64,000 nt of DNA from assembly GCF_004803895.1 (NCBI RefSeq), contig NZ_CP021978.1:6014001-6078000 (forward strand). The letters are read 5' to 3'. The DNA comes from Streptomyces hawaiiensis. GTDB lineage: Bacteria > Actinomycetota > Actinomycetes > Streptomycetales > Streptomycetaceae. The position numbers and the translations under genes were made by a program. Positions 43,715 to 54,672 of the stretch are shown here, piece after piece. Within the stretch, counting starts at the first letter, position 1. Every line of letters starts with the position of its first letter. The notes under the pieces are model-generated. The model ran no database searches and was not told where the DNA came from. It saw nothing but the letters and a program-made list of their open reading frames with translations.

Positions 43715-44366
43715 GGACGCCATGACGGGGGACGCCCCGATCACCCTGCTGATCGTCGACGACCACCCCGTCGTCCGGGACGGCCTGCGCGGCATGTTCG
43801 AGTCCGCTCCGGGCTTCCACGTCCTGGGGGAGGCGTCGAACGGCGTCGAGGCGGTCTCGCTCGCCGCGGGCCTCGACCCGGACGTGATCCTGATGGATCT
43901 GCGCATGCCGGGCGGCGGGGGAGTGGACGCCATCCGCGAACTGAGCCGAACCGGCGCCCGCGCCAAGGTCCTCGTCCTCACCACCTACGACACCGACTCC
44001 GACACACTTCCCGCGATCGAGGCGGGCGCGACGGGCTACCTCCTGAAGGACGCCCCCCGCGAGGAGTTGTTCACGGCGGTACGGGCGGCGTCGGAAGGCC
44101 GTACGGTCCTCTCCCCGGCGGTGGCCTCCCGCCTCGTCTCCGCGGTCCGTACGCCCAGGGCCCCGGGCAACGAGCCGCTCTCCGCCCGCGAACGCGAGGT
44201 CCTCGCCCTGGTGGCCAAGGGCACCTCCAACCGCGAGATCGCCCGCGAACTGTTCATCAGCGAGGCGACCGTGAAGACCCACCTCACCCACCTCTACGCC
44301 AAGCTCGGCGTCAAGGACCGCGCGGCGGCGGTGGCGGTGGCCTACGACCGGGGGATCCTCGGCTAG
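43707..44366 (+). CDS. Response regulator, NarL/LuxR family
   Basis: Cytoplasmic regulator of 219 aa. The receiver domain has IVDDHPVVRDGLRGMFE, phospho-acceptor Asp in VILMDLRMPG, and the switch Thr and Lys in LVLTTYDTD and GYLLKDAPRE. The C-terminal LuxR helix-turn-helix is LSAREREVLALVAKGTSNRE followed by IARELFISEATVKTHLTHLY. ATG 43707 overlaps the kinase stop by 8 bases. It probably controls the upstream DrrAB-like genes. The TAG stop is joined directly to the inverted-repeat element at 44370-44536. Confidence 0.94.
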   Translation: MTEDAMTGDAPITLLIVDDHPVVRDGLRGMFESAPGFHVLGEASNGVEAVSLAAGLDPDVILMDLRMPGGGGVDAIRELSRTGARAKVLVLTTYDTDSDTLPAIEAGATGYLLKDAPREELFTAVRAASEGRTVLSPAVASRLVSAVRTPRAPGNEPLSAREREVLALVAKGTSNREIARELFISEATVKTHLTHLYAKLGVKDRAAAVAVAYDRGILG

Positions 44367-44369
44367 GCC

Positions 44370-44536
44370 GTGTCCGCGAAGCCCCGCCTGCCCCGCGACG
44401 CCTGGCCCGCACTCTCGCCGCACCGGGCGAAGCCTCAAGTACATCCGGTACGAGGGTCTCCGCCCGGCACGCCGAGAGCACGCACCAGACGCCGCGGGGC
44501 CCGCCCTCCGGGCGAACGACGGGACTTTGCGGACAC
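44370..44536. repeat. MITE-like 167-bp element with 17-bp inverted ends and long internal hairpin
   Basis: The ends GTGTCCGCGAAGCCCCG (44370-44386) and CGGGACTTTGCGGACAC (44520-44536) are inverted repeats with two mismatches. Almost the whole interior folds on itself: for example CTCTCG, CCGGGCG and CCCCGCG each have inverted partners in order, around the apex near 44440-44455. No protein is encoded. It begins just after the TAG stop of the response regulator. Confidence 0.75.
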
Positions 44537-44576
44537 GACCTGAGCCTGTCGATCGGATCAGGCCGCGGACGTGGAC

Positions 44577-46829
<2,253 letters not shown>

Positions 46830-47017
46830 CTGTCAGCCTCCCGCGGCTCGTGGGACGACGGGGGACAGAGGGGTGCGGCCCTGTGCTGCGGCCCGGGTCG
46901 CGGCTCCCCTGCGCGTCGTCCTCCCCACTGTTCTGCCCAGAGCGTGGGTCGCACTCACGTTTCCCCGGGGGCGGGCATGGTCGTTTCCCGGGGACACGGC
47001 CGGTCGTTGGGTACCTC

Positions 47018-48262
47018 GTGAGGCACGTACAAGGGCGCGCGCGGCGCGCGAGGGCCGCGCTGGCCGCCGTAGTGACATGGGCAGGGCTCCTCGCCGGGGC
47101 CACGGGCTGTACCTCGGACGACGCGGGCGGGATCGCCGGGGCGTTCGGCGCGCCCCCGGCGCCCGAGGACGTCATCAAGGTCTCGCCCGACGACGGCAGC
47201 AGGGGAGTGCGCCCCGGGAAGAAGCTGCGGGTGCGCGTGCCCGACGGCCGGCTGGAGAAGGTGAAGGTCGTCAGGTCGCAGGACGCGCAGGAGTCCCCGG
47301 TGCCCGGGCACCTCTCCGCCGACGGCCTGATCTGGGAACCCGACGAGGAGCGGCTCGCACTGGCCGCCAAGTACACGATCGACGCGGTGGCCGTGGACGG
47401 CGACGGACGCCGCTCGGCCCGGCACACCACCTTCACGACGTACGTCCCCGAGGAGCGCTTCATCGGCTACGTCGCCCCGGAGAACCGCGCCACGGTCGGC
47501 ACCGGAATGATCGTCTCCCTGGAGTTCAACCGGAAGATCGCGAACCGGGCCGCGGTCGAACGCGCGGTGCGCGTCACCGCCCGCCCGGCCGTCGAGATCC
47601 GCCCGCACTGGTTCGGGAAGACCCGCCTCGACTTCCGCCCCGAGGACTACTGGAAACCCGGCACCCAGGTCACCGTCGCCCTGCGCCTGCGCGACGTCGA
47701 GGGGGCACCCGGTGTCTACGGCCTGCAGCACAAGACGTTCTCCTTCACCGTCGGCCGCAGCCAGGTCTCCGTGGTCGACGCCGCCGCGCACTCCATGGAG
47801 GTCCGGCGCGACGGCGAGCCCCTCGCCACCGTGCCCGTCACGGCGGGCGCGCCCAAGAACACCACGTACAACGGCAAGATGGTGGTGACCGAGATGCTCG
47901 ACGTCACCCGCATGAACGGCGCCACGGTCGGCTTCAAGAAGCGCGACGGCAAGGGTGAGTACGACATCCCGGACGTCCCGCACGCCATGCGCCTGACCGA
48001 CTCCGGCACCTTCCTGCACGGCAACTACTGGGCGCACCACACCGTCTTCGGCCGCACCAACGTCAGCCACGGCTGCATCGGTCTGCGCGATGTGAAGGGC
48101 GGCGGGTCGGACACCCCGGCCGGCTGGTTCTTCGACCGCAGCCTCATCGGGGACGTCGTCGAGGTCGTGAACAGCAATGACAAAAAGGTCTCTCCCGACA
48201 ACGGGCTCGGAGGATGGAATATGGGCTGGAATGCATGGAAGGCGGGCAGTGCGGTGAAGTAG
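47018..48262 (+). CDS. L,D-transpeptidase (YkuD) with Ig-like domains, copy 1
   Basis: Cell-wall enzyme of 414 aa that forms 3-3 peptidoglycan crosslinks. A hydrophobic N-terminus ends in a lipobox-like GATGC, so it is probably a lipoprotein. Two Ig-like modules (residues about 50-235) precede the YkuD domain with the catalytic motif SHGCIGLRD and HGNYW, the LdtMt2-like order. The C-terminal tail GGWNMGWNAW is a shared family end. GTG 47018 is chosen from the signal region and lacks a ribosome site. The tandem paralogue follows 154 bases later. Confidence 0.92.
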   Translation: MRHVQGRARRARAALAAVVTWAGLLAGATGCTSDDAGGIAGAFGAPPAPEDVIKVSPDDGSRGVRPGKKLRVRVPDGRLEKVKVVRSQDAQESPVPGHLSADGLIWEPDEERLALAAKYTIDAVAVDGDGRRSARHTTFTTYVPEERFIGYVAPENRATVGTGMIVSLEFNRKIANRAAVERAVRVTARPAVEIRPHWFGKTRLDFRPEDYWKPGTQVTVALRLRDVEGAPGVYGLQHKTFSFTVGRSQVSVVDAAAHSMEVRRDGEPLATVPVTAGAPKNTTYNGKMVVTEMLDVTRMNGATVGFKKRDGKGEYDIPDVPHAMRLTDSGTFLHGNYWAHHTVFGRTNVSHGCIGLRDVKGGGSDTPAGWFFDRSLIGDVVEVVNSNDKKVSPDNGLGGWNMGWNAWKAGSAVK

Positions 48263-48416
48263 CCCGACAAGGGGGCGGGTTGACCCGGTGATCTGTTGGG
48301 ACCGAACAGTGACAATCGCGGGCCGCCGGTGCCGTCCACCCTGTGGTTACTATTCGCCGACGCGCGGGGGACGCGCGGGGTGCGGGCCTGACCAGGCCCG
48401 GGGAGGGGAGAACCAC

Positions 48417-49649
48417 TTGAACGGGCGACCGATATCGGGGGCGTCGGTTGGACGCGGTAACGGAGTGCTCGCGCTGATACTCGGCGTGCTGCTGCTCGCC
48501 GTCACGGCGTGTGGCGGCGGGGGGACCGGCTCCGGTTCCGGCGGGGGTGACAACAAGGTCAAGGACTCGGACGCCGCGCAGAGCAAGCAGTCCGAGGCGG
48601 TCGTCGGCATCACCCCCAAGGACGGAGCCAAGTCCGTCGACACGAGCGGTGCGCTGAAGGTCACCGCCACGAAGGGGAAGCTGACCGAGGTCGAGGTCAA
48701 GGACACCAAGGGCAAGAAGGTCGACGGCGAGATATCCGGGGACGGCGCCAGCTGGACGCCGTCCACCCACCTGGCCGGCGCCACCAAGTACACGGTCCAC
48801 GCGGTCGCCAAGGACTCCGAGGGCCGCACGGCCGCGGAGGACGCGGGCTTCACCACGCTGACCCCGGAGAACACCTTCATCGGCACCTTCACCCCGGAGG
48901 ACGGCTCCGAGGTCGGCGTCGGGATGCCGTTCTCCATCCGCTTCTCGCGGGGCATCACCAACCCGGAGGACGTCGAGAAGGCCATCCGCATCAAGACGGA
49001 GCCGGCCGTCGACGTCGAGGGCCACTGGTTCGGAAACGACCGGCTCGACTTCCGCCCCGAGAAGTACTGGAAGTCCGGCACCAAGGTGACCGTCGACCTG
49101 AACCTCGACGGCGTCGAAGGCCGCTCCGGCGTCTACGGCGAGCAGGACAAGACGGTGAAGTTCACCATCGGCCGCAACCAGGTCTCCGTCGTCGACGCCA
49201 AGAAGCTCACCATGAAGGTCATGCGCGACGGCAAGGTCGTCAAGACCATCCCGGTCACCACCGGCCAGCCCGGCATGGAGACCTGGAACGGCCAGATGGT
49301 CATCAGCGAGATGCTCCCGGTGACCCGGATGAACGGCGAGACGGTCGGCTACGGCGGCGAGTACGACATCAAGGACGTCCCGCACGCCATCCGCCTGACC
49401 ACCTCCGGCACGTTCCTGCACGGCAACTACTGGGCGAGCGGCGCCTTCGGCAACTACAACGCCAGCCACGGCTGCATCGGTCTGCGCGACGTGCGCGGCG
49501 GCTGGGACAAGAAGGTGCCGGCCGCGTGGTTCTTCAACCACTCGATGGTCGGCGACGTGGTGGTCGTCAAGAACTCCGAGGACCGGATCGTCGACCCGGA
49601 CAACGGGCTCAACGGCTGGAACATGTCGTGGGAGAAGTGGAAGAAGTAA
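48417..49649 (+). CDS. L,D-transpeptidase (YkuD) with Ig-like domains, copy 2
   Basis: Peptidoglycan 3-3 crosslinking enzyme of 410 aa. The lipoprotein signal is clear (VLALILGVLLLAVTACGGGG, lipobox VTAC). Two Ig-like modules and the YkuD domain follow, with HGNYWASGAFGNYNASHGC containing the catalytic Cys. TTG 48417 is preceded by GGGGAG 6 bases upstream and decides the start. A -10-like TACTAT lies at 48348-48353. The protein is a close paralogue of copy 1 but more Lys-rich and with a cleaner lipobox. A 15-bp hairpin terminates it. Confidence 0.94.
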   Translation: MNGRPISGASVGRGNGVLALILGVLLLAVTACGGGGTGSGSGGGDNKVKDSDAAQSKQSEAVVGITPKDGAKSVDTSGALKVTATKGKLTEVEVKDTKGKKVDGEISGDGASWTPSTHLAGATKYTVHAVAKDSEGRTAAEDAGFTTLTPENTFIGTFTPEDGSEVGVGMPFSIRFSRGITNPEDVEKAIRIKTEPAVDVEGHWFGNDRLDFRPEKYWKSGTKVTVDLNLDGVEGRSGVYGEQDKTVKFTIGRNQVSVVDAKKLTMKVMRDGKVVKTIPVTTGQPGMETWNGQMVISEMLPVTRMNGETVGYGGEYDIKDVPHAIRLTTSGTFLHGNYWASGAFGNYNASHGCIGLRDVRGGWDKKVPAAWFFNHSMVGDVVVVKNSEDRIVDPDNGLNGWNMSWEKWKK

Positions 49650-49661
49650 TTCTTCCCCGAC

Positions 49662-49701
49662 CCCAGGGCCCCGGTGTGACGGACCGCACCGGGGCCCTGG
49701 G
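49662..49701 (+). terminator. Strong hairpin terminator after the second L,D-transpeptidase gene
   Basis: Perfect 15-bp stem CCCAGGGCCCCGGTG (49662-49676) / CACCGGGGCCCTGGG (49687-49701) with a 10-base loop. Confidence 0.9.
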
Positions 49702-49714
49702 CGTTAGTGGCCGT

Positions 49715-49727
49715 TAACCTGCTGCCT
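49715..49727 (+). promoter_or_regulatory. Leaderless -10 element of the enoyl-CoA hydratase gene
   Basis: TAACCT (49715-49720) matches TANNNT and lies exactly 7 bases before ATG 49728; no ribosome site is present. This is the usual signature of a leaderless mRNA in actinobacteria. Confidence 0.6.
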
Positions 49728-50495
49728 ATGACCGTCTCTCTCGAAGTCGCTGAAGGCGTCGGCACCCTCCGTCTCGACCGCCCGCCCATGAACGCGCTGG
49801 ACATCGCCACGCAGGACCGGCTGAAGGAACTCGCCGAGGAGGCCACGCGCCGCGCGGACGTCCGGGCCGTGGTGATCTACGGCGGCGAGAAGGTGTTCGC
49901 GGCCGGCGCGGACATCAAGGAGATGCAGGCGATGGACCACACCGCGATGGTCCTGCGCGCCCGCGCCCTGCAGGACTCGTTCACGGCGGTGGCCCGGATC
50001 CCCAAGCCGGTCGTCGCGGCCGTGACGGGCTACGCGCTGGGCGGCGGCTGCGAGCTCGCCCTGTGTGCCGACTTCCGCATCGCCGGCGAGAACGCCAAGC
50101 TCGGCCAGCCGGAGATTCTGCTCGGCCTGATCCCCGGCGCCGGCGGCACCCAGCGCCTGGCCCGCCTGGTGGGCCCCTCCAAGGCCAAGGACCTCATCTT
50201 CACGGGCCGGATGGTGAAGGCCGACGAGGCCCGGGAGCTCGGTCTGGTGGACCGGGTCGTCCCCGCCGACGAGGTCTACGCGCAGGCGCACGCCTGGGCC
50301 ACGAAGCTGGCGCAGGGCCCGGCGCTCGCGCTGCGCGCCGCGAAGGAGTCGATCGACACGGGCCTGGAGACGGACATCGACACGGGTCTCGCGATCGAAC
50401 GGAACTGGTTCGCGGGCCTGTTCGCCACCGAGGACCGCGAGCGCGGGATGCGCAGCTTCGTGGAGGAGGGCCCGGGCAAGGCGAAGTTCCTCTGA
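49728..50495 (+). CDS. Enoyl-CoA hydratase/isomerase
   Basis: Crotonase-fold enzyme of 255 aa, likely the hydration step of fatty-acid beta-oxidation. Oxyanion-hole segments are AAGADIKEMQ and ALGGGCELALCADFRIA; the catalytic Glu lies in GQPEILLGLIPGAGGTQRLA. The C-terminal helix ends GMRSFVEEGPGKAKF. ATG 49728 has a leaderless-type promoter immediately upstream; an in-frame GTG at 49707 would add seven residues across that promoter. It is monocistronic after a strong terminator. The exact acyl substrate is unknown. Confidence 0.93.
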   Translation: MTVSLEVAEGVGTLRLDRPPMNALDIATQDRLKELAEEATRRADVRAVVIYGGEKVFAAGADIKEMQAMDHTAMVLRARALQDSFTAVARIPKPVVAAVTGYALGGGCELALCADFRIAGENAKLGQPEILLGLIPGAGGTQRLARLVGPSKAKDLIFTGRMVKADEARELGLVDRVVPADEVYAQAHAWATKLAQGPALALRAAKESIDTGLETDIDTGLAIERNWFAGLFATEDRERGMRSFVEEGPGKAKFL

Positions 50496-50769
50496 ACATC
50501 CCTCCAGGGGCTTGCAATTGGCACGGTGTCTGAACCGGGGTCCCTCGATGGGGCGGTTTATGGCAGCCTTAAGGCAGCCTTAAGCGCATCTGGCCGGGGA
50601 AGTCCGCCGCTCACCCCGGAACGGAACATTCCGGCAGGTCGTACGGGGTGCGGGCGGTTCCGAAGTGCCTTTGGCATATGGCGGACGCCCGCCGGTTCAC
50701 CGCCCGTCCCGGGGGGCGTATTCCCCGGGAACGGCCCCGTCGGGCGCTCCGGGCGGCCATGATGGGGGC

Positions 50770-51273
50770 ATGGCGGGGCTGGAGGGTATGGAACAGCCGC
50801 GGGGACACGCTCATGCGGCCGCGGCGCGCTGGTCGCCGACCGTCGAGGACGAACACGCGCTCAAGGCGCTCGAGTTGTACGGCAACCCGGCGGAGGCAGA
50901 GGTTCCACTGCCGTCCCGCCCCGAGTCCGCGGCCACCGCCCGGCGCCTCACCCAGGTCGTGGTCCTGCGCCAGTGGGGGCTCACCCCCAAGACCACGGAG
51001 GACGCGGTCCTGCTCGTCTCCGAACTGGTCGGCAACGCCGTCCGCCACACCGGCGCCCGCGTCTTCGGACTGCGGCTGCACCGGCGCCGTGGCTGGATCC
51101 GCGTCGAGGTGCGCGACCCCTCCCGGGGGCTGCCGTGCCTGATGCCGGTCCAGGAGCTGGACATCAGCGGCCGGGGCCTGTTCCTCGTCGACAAGCTGGC
51201 CGACCGCTGGGGGGTCGATCTGCTGCCCCGGGGCAAGACCACCTGGTTCGAGATGCGGGTCGCCGATCGCTGA
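50770..51273 (+). CDS. Anti-sigma-factor-type ATP-binding protein (HATPase_c)
   Basis: RsbW/SpoIIAB-like GHKL ATPase of about 167 aa, a class expanded in Streptomyces. The N-box is SELVGNAVRHTGARVF and the glycine box is ISGRGLFLVDKLADRWGV. There is no sensor or phospho-acceptor domain. The N-terminus (about 60 residues) is poorly conserved; ATG 50770 is used, with ATG 50788 as an alternative directly after GGAGG. A matching sigma factor or anti-anti-sigma gene is not adjacent, so the partner is unknown. Confidence 0.85.
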   Translation: MAGLEGMEQPRGHAHAAAARWSPTVEDEHALKALELYGNPAEAEVPLPSRPESAATARRLTQVVVLRQWGLTPKTTEDAVLLVSELVGNAVRHTGARVFGLRLHRRRGWIRVEVRDPSRGLPCLMPVQELDISGRGLFLVDKLADRWGVDLLPRGKTTWFEMRVADR

Positions 51274-51349
51274 GCGCGCGCCATGCCTCACCCGGTCGCC
51301 GGACGGACGAATCACGGGTTTCCCTCCGACGCGCCCATTAAATGGTGCA

Positions 51350-52528
51350 ATGCACCGCCATTTCGTCAAGAGCGCCCTGGTCGCGGGTGCCGCCCTCGCC
51401 GTCCTCGCCGCCTGTGGCACCGGGAGCGGGGAACGGACCTCCGAGGCGCGCGGCACCAAGGCCGCCGTTCCCGCCCCGCCCGAGAAGAAGCCCGTCGAGG
51501 GCCTGCCCGGCATGCCGCCCGTCCTGGACCCCGAGGACGTCTACGCGGCCGACCGCCCGAACAAACTGTCCCCGGTGGTCAAGGACTTCCCGTCCCGGGT
51601 CTACGTCCCCAACACCGAGTCCGACACGGTCTCCGTCATCGACCCGAAGACCTACGAGATCATCGAGACGATCCCCGTGGGCCGGCAGCCCCAGCACGTC
51701 GTGCCCTCCTGGGACCTGAAGACGCTCTGGGTCAACAACAACCGCGGCCACACCCTCACCCCGATCGACCCGAAGACCGGCAAGGCGGGCAAGGAGGTCG
51801 AGGTCCACGACCCCTACAACCTCTACTTCACGCCCAACGGCAGATACGCCGTCGTCATGGCCTCCCTCGACCGCGAGCTGGTCTTCCGCGACCCGCACTC
51901 CATGAAGATCAAGAAGACCGTCCCGGTCTCCTGCTACGGCGTCAACCACGCCGACTTCTCCCTCGACGGCCGCTATTTCATCGTCTCCTGCGAGTTCAGC
52001 GGCGAACTGCTCAAGGTCGACACCGAGCGCATGGAGGTGGTCGGGCAGCAGCGGCTGCCGTTCGAGGGCGCCATGCCGCAGGACGTGAAGATCTCGCCCG
52101 ACGGCAAGAAGTTCTACATCGCCGACATGATGGCCCACGGCATGTGGGTCCTGGACGGCGACAAGTTCACCGAGCCCACCCTGATGCCCACCGGCAAGGG
52201 CTGCCACGGCCTCTACGTCAGCCGCGACTCCCGCGAGATGTACGTGTCCAACCGCGGCGAGGGCACCGTCTCCGTCTTCGACTTCACCCAGGACAAGCTG
52301 ACCAAGAAGTGGGACCTGCCCGACGGCGGCAGCCCCGACATGGGCGGCGTCTCCGCCGACGGCAAGGTGCTGTGGCTGTCCGGCCGCTACGACGCCGAGG
52401 TGTACGCCATCGACACCCGCACCGGCACCCAGCTCGCCCGTATCCCGGTCGGCAGCGGCCCGCACGGCCTCGCGGTCTACCCGCAGCCGGGCCGCTACTC
52501 GCTCGGCCATACGGGCATTTTCCGGTGA
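51350..52528 (+). CDS. Beta-propeller (YncE-like) lipoprotein
   Basis: Exported protein of 392 aa with lipobox LAAC (Cys22) and a Pro-rich linker. The rest is a YVTN/YncE beta-propeller with recurring blades such as VYVPNTESDTVSVIDPKTYE, LWVNNNRGHTLTPID, YIADMMAHGMWVLDG and MYVSNRGEGTVSVFD. No enzyme motif is seen; such propellers bind ligands or proteins at the cell surface. ATG 51350 is first in frame and has no ribosome site. It precedes the ADP-ribosyltransferase gene by about 90 bases on the same strand, so a functional link is possible but unproven. Confidence 0.88.
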   Translation: MHRHFVKSALVAGAALAVLAACGTGSGERTSEARGTKAAVPAPPEKKPVEGLPGMPPVLDPEDVYAADRPNKLSPVVKDFPSRVYVPNTESDTVSVIDPKTYEIIETIPVGRQPQHVVPSWDLKTLWVNNNRGHTLTPIDPKTGKAGKEVEVHDPYNLYFTPNGRYAVVMASLDRELVFRDPHSMKIKKTVPVSCYGVNHADFSLDGRYFIVSCEFSGELLKVDTERMEVVGQQRLPFEGAMPQDVKISPDGKKFYIADMMAHGMWVLDGDKFTEPTLMPTGKGCHGLYVSRDSREMYVSNRGEGTVSVFDFTQDKLTKKWDLPDGGSPDMGGVSADGKVLWLSGRYDAEVYAIDTRTGTQLARIPVGSGPHGLAVYPQPGRYSLGHTGIFR

Positions 52529-52619
52529 CACCATCCGCCGTCCACCGAAGGGAAGTTGACACGCCCTGATCGAGTGAGGGTCCCGGTTCCGCCGCGGCAG
52601 AACCGCGATTGTGCCGTGC

Positions 52620-53234
52620 ATGATCGCTCTTCGCCTGCGGCGGCGGACCGCTGCCGCCGCACTCAGCCTCGCGGCCGTCCTCACCACCACGGGCGCCGCG
52701 CCCACCCAGGCTCCGGCCGCCACCGCCAGGGCCGCCGCCCCCGCGCCGGCCGCGTGTCCCGTCCAGTTCGACGACAAGGCCAAGGCCGCCGCCGACCGCC
52801 GGGTCGACGTCGGCCGCATCACCCCCGACCCGTCCTGGCGCACCACCTGCGGCACCCTCTACCGCGCCGACGGCCGCGGCCCCTCCGTGATCTTCGAGGA
52901 GGGCTTCCACCCCAAGGACGTCGTGAACGGCCAGTACGACCTGGAGAAGTACGTCCTGATCAACCAGCCGTCCCCGTACGTGTCGACGACGTACGACCAC
53001 GACCTGTTCAAGAAGTGGAAGTCCGCCTTCAACTACTACGTCGACGCCCCCGGCGGCATCGACGTCAACCAGACCATCGGCGACACCCACAAGTGGGCCG
53101 ACCAGCAGGAGGTCGCCTTCCCCGGCGGCATCGCCCGCCAGTACGTCATCGGCGTCTGCCCGGTCGACAAGCAGACCAGGACGGAGATCATGAGCGAGTG
53201 CGAAAGCAACCCGCACTACGACCCCTGGCACTGA
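52620..53234 (+). CDS. Secreted DNA-guanine mono-ADP-ribosyltransferase, ScARP/Scabin type
   Basis: Pierisin-family ADP-ribosyltransferase of about 204 aa; characterised relatives ScARP (S. coelicolor) and Scabin (S. scabies) modify guanine in DNA or nucleosides. An Ala-rich signal peptide (residues 1-45) is followed by the R-S-E core: Arg in GTLYRADGRGP, the STT motif in YVSTTYDHDLF, the PN-loop region YYVDAPGGIDVNQTIGD and the QxE motif in WADQQEVAFPGG. Four cysteines (ACPVQF, TTCGT, GVCPVD, SECES) suit two disulfides in a secreted protein. ATG 52620 is preferred over GTG 52611. No translocation domain or adjacent antitoxin is seen. Confidence 0.9.
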   Translation: MIALRLRRRTAAAALSLAAVLTTTGAAPTQAPAATARAAAPAPAACPVQFDDKAKAAADRRVDVGRITPDPSWRTTCGTLYRADGRGPSVIFEEGFHPKDVVNGQYDLEKYVLINQPSPYVSTTYDHDLFKKWKSAFNYYVDAPGGIDVNQTIGDTHKWADQQEVAFPGGIARQYVIGVCPVDKQTRTEIMSECESNPHYDPWH

Positions 53235-53291
53235 GCAGCACCTCCGAGGCTCCTTGAGTCTCCACCCGCAGGAGGGTCCAGACTCGCCGAC

Positions 53292-54205
53292 ATGATCGAC
53301 GACGGCACCGGACTGCTCACCATCGGGGAACTGGCCCGGGTCACCGGACTCACCGTGCGCACCATCCGCTACTGGTCCGACGAGGGCGCCCTGCCCCCGG
53401 TGGCCCGGTCCGCGGGCGGCTACCGGCTGTACGACGCGGCGTCCGTGGCGCGACTGGAGCTGGTCCGCACCCTGCGCGAGCTCGGCCTCGGCCTGGCGGA
53501 CGTCCGCCGGGTCCTGGCCGGGGAGACGACGGTCGCGCAGATCGCGGCAGCGCACGTGGTCGCCCTGGACGCGCAGATCCGGTCGCTCAAGGTGACCCGC
53601 GCGGTGCTGTCGACGGTGGCGAAGCGGGGTTCCGATGCGGAGGAGATGACTGTCGTGAACAGACTGGCACGCCTGTCGGCGGCCGAGCGGCGGCGGATCG
53701 TGGAGGAGTTCGTGGACGAGGTGTTCCACGGGCTGGACACCGCGGACCCGGTGATCCGTGACCGCATGCGGAGCACCGCCGCGGATCTGCCCGAGGAGCC
53801 CACCCCCGAGCAGGTCGACGCCTGGCTGGAGCTGGCCGAGATGCTCCGGGACCCGGACTTCCGGGCGCGATGCGCAAGGTGGCCGAGTTCAACGCGGCCG
53901 ACCGCGGTCATGACGCGCCCGCCGGGGCGTCCCTGTGGTTCTCCCGGCGGCTCGTGCAGCTGGGAGCCGAGGCCCGCGAGCGGGGCATCGCCCCCGAGTC
54001 ACCGGCGGCGGCCGACGTGCTGCGCGAGCTGCTGGGCGACGCCGACCCCGCCACCGTGCTCACCCGGCTGCGGTCGCACGCCACTCACCAGGTCGCCCGG
54101 TACCGCGAGTTGCTCGCCGTGGTGAAGGGCACCGGGCCCGGGGCGGCCTACCGCGAGGAGTTCACCTGGGTGGTCGCCGCGCTGGAGGCACACACGGCCC
54201 GTTAA
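53292..54205 (+). pseudogene. MerR family regulator interrupted by a frameshift
   Basis: The first part reads as a MerR regulator (LTIGELARVTGLTVRTIRYW, SDEGALPPVARSAGGYRLYD) with a coiled coil and helical C-terminal region up to RDPDFRAR at about 53868. The family-like sequence then continues in the next frame as MRKVAEFNAADRGHDAPAG and ends at 54205 (VAALEAHTAR). One G appears missing in CGGGCGCGATGCGC (53863-53876); CGGATG would restore one 304-residue protein. It may be a real mutation or a sequence error. The ATG at 53870 could also start a separate short protein. Confidence 0.75.
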
Positions 54206-54264
54206 CCTGACCTGCGTCAGACCTGCGTCGCCAGGACGTACAGCACGAGATGAGGGGCGGATCG

Positions 54265-54477
54265 GTGGCGGACATCGAGGAAGCACGCAAGCAGTTCGAG
54301 CGGATCGATACGGACGGGGACGGATTCATCACCGCTGCCGAGTTCAAGGCCGCCCTCGCCCGGTCGGGCGACTGGAACGTCACGGAGTCGGTCGCCGAGG
54401 TCGTCATCAAGACCCGCGACCTCGACGGCGACAAGCAGCTGAGCTTCGACGAGTTCTGGGCCTACCTGAACAAGTAG
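54265..54477 (+). CDS. Small EF-hand calcium-binding protein
   Basis: Calmodulin-like protein of 70 aa with two EF-hands: loop 1 DTDGDGFITAAE (residues 15-26) and loop 2 DLDGDKQLSFDE (52-63), each with ligands at positions 1, 3, 5, 7, 9 and 12. It has no signal peptide and is expected to be cytoplasmic, acting as a calcium buffer or sensor. GTG 54265 has AGGGG 7 bases upstream and is preferred over ATG 54250. It is monocistronic and closed by a 13-bp hairpin. Related small EF-hand proteins are known in Streptomyces. Confidence 0.94.
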   Translation: MADIEEARKQFERIDTDGDGFITAAEFKAALARSGDWNVTESVAEVVIKTRDLDGDKQLSFDEFWAYLNK

Positions 54478-54505
54478 GCGCAGGCTCGCCGGTTCGCCGA
54501 GCGAA

Positions 54506-54538
54506 GGGGCCCGGTCCGCGATCGTCGGACCGGGCCCC
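54506..54538 (+). terminator. Hairpin terminator after the EF-hand gene
   Basis: Perfect 13-bp stem GGGGCCCGGTCCG (54506-54518) / CGGACCGGGCCCC (54526-54538) with a 7-base loop. Confidence 0.9.
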
Positions 54539-54672
54539 TCGCGCATGCCCTGGCGTGACACGCGCGAGGACCACCTTCTCGGACTCGGAATAGCCCGCCC
54601 GTCCCGGAGGTTGACCCCGGTCACGACGGCTCCGCGAGGCGCTGTTCATCTCCGGAAGGGCAAGGCGAGGAC

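Noticed and set aside
48263..48416. SigE-type promoter (GAAC / TC) for the second L,D-transpeptidase
   Set aside because: A GAAC occurs at 48304-48307 but no matching -10 at proper spacing; only a TACTAT -10-like element is reported.
52556..52561. Perfect -35 TTGACA upstream of the ADP-ribosyltransferase gene
   Set aside because: No acceptable -10 lies 16-19 bases downstream, so a promoter is not claimed.
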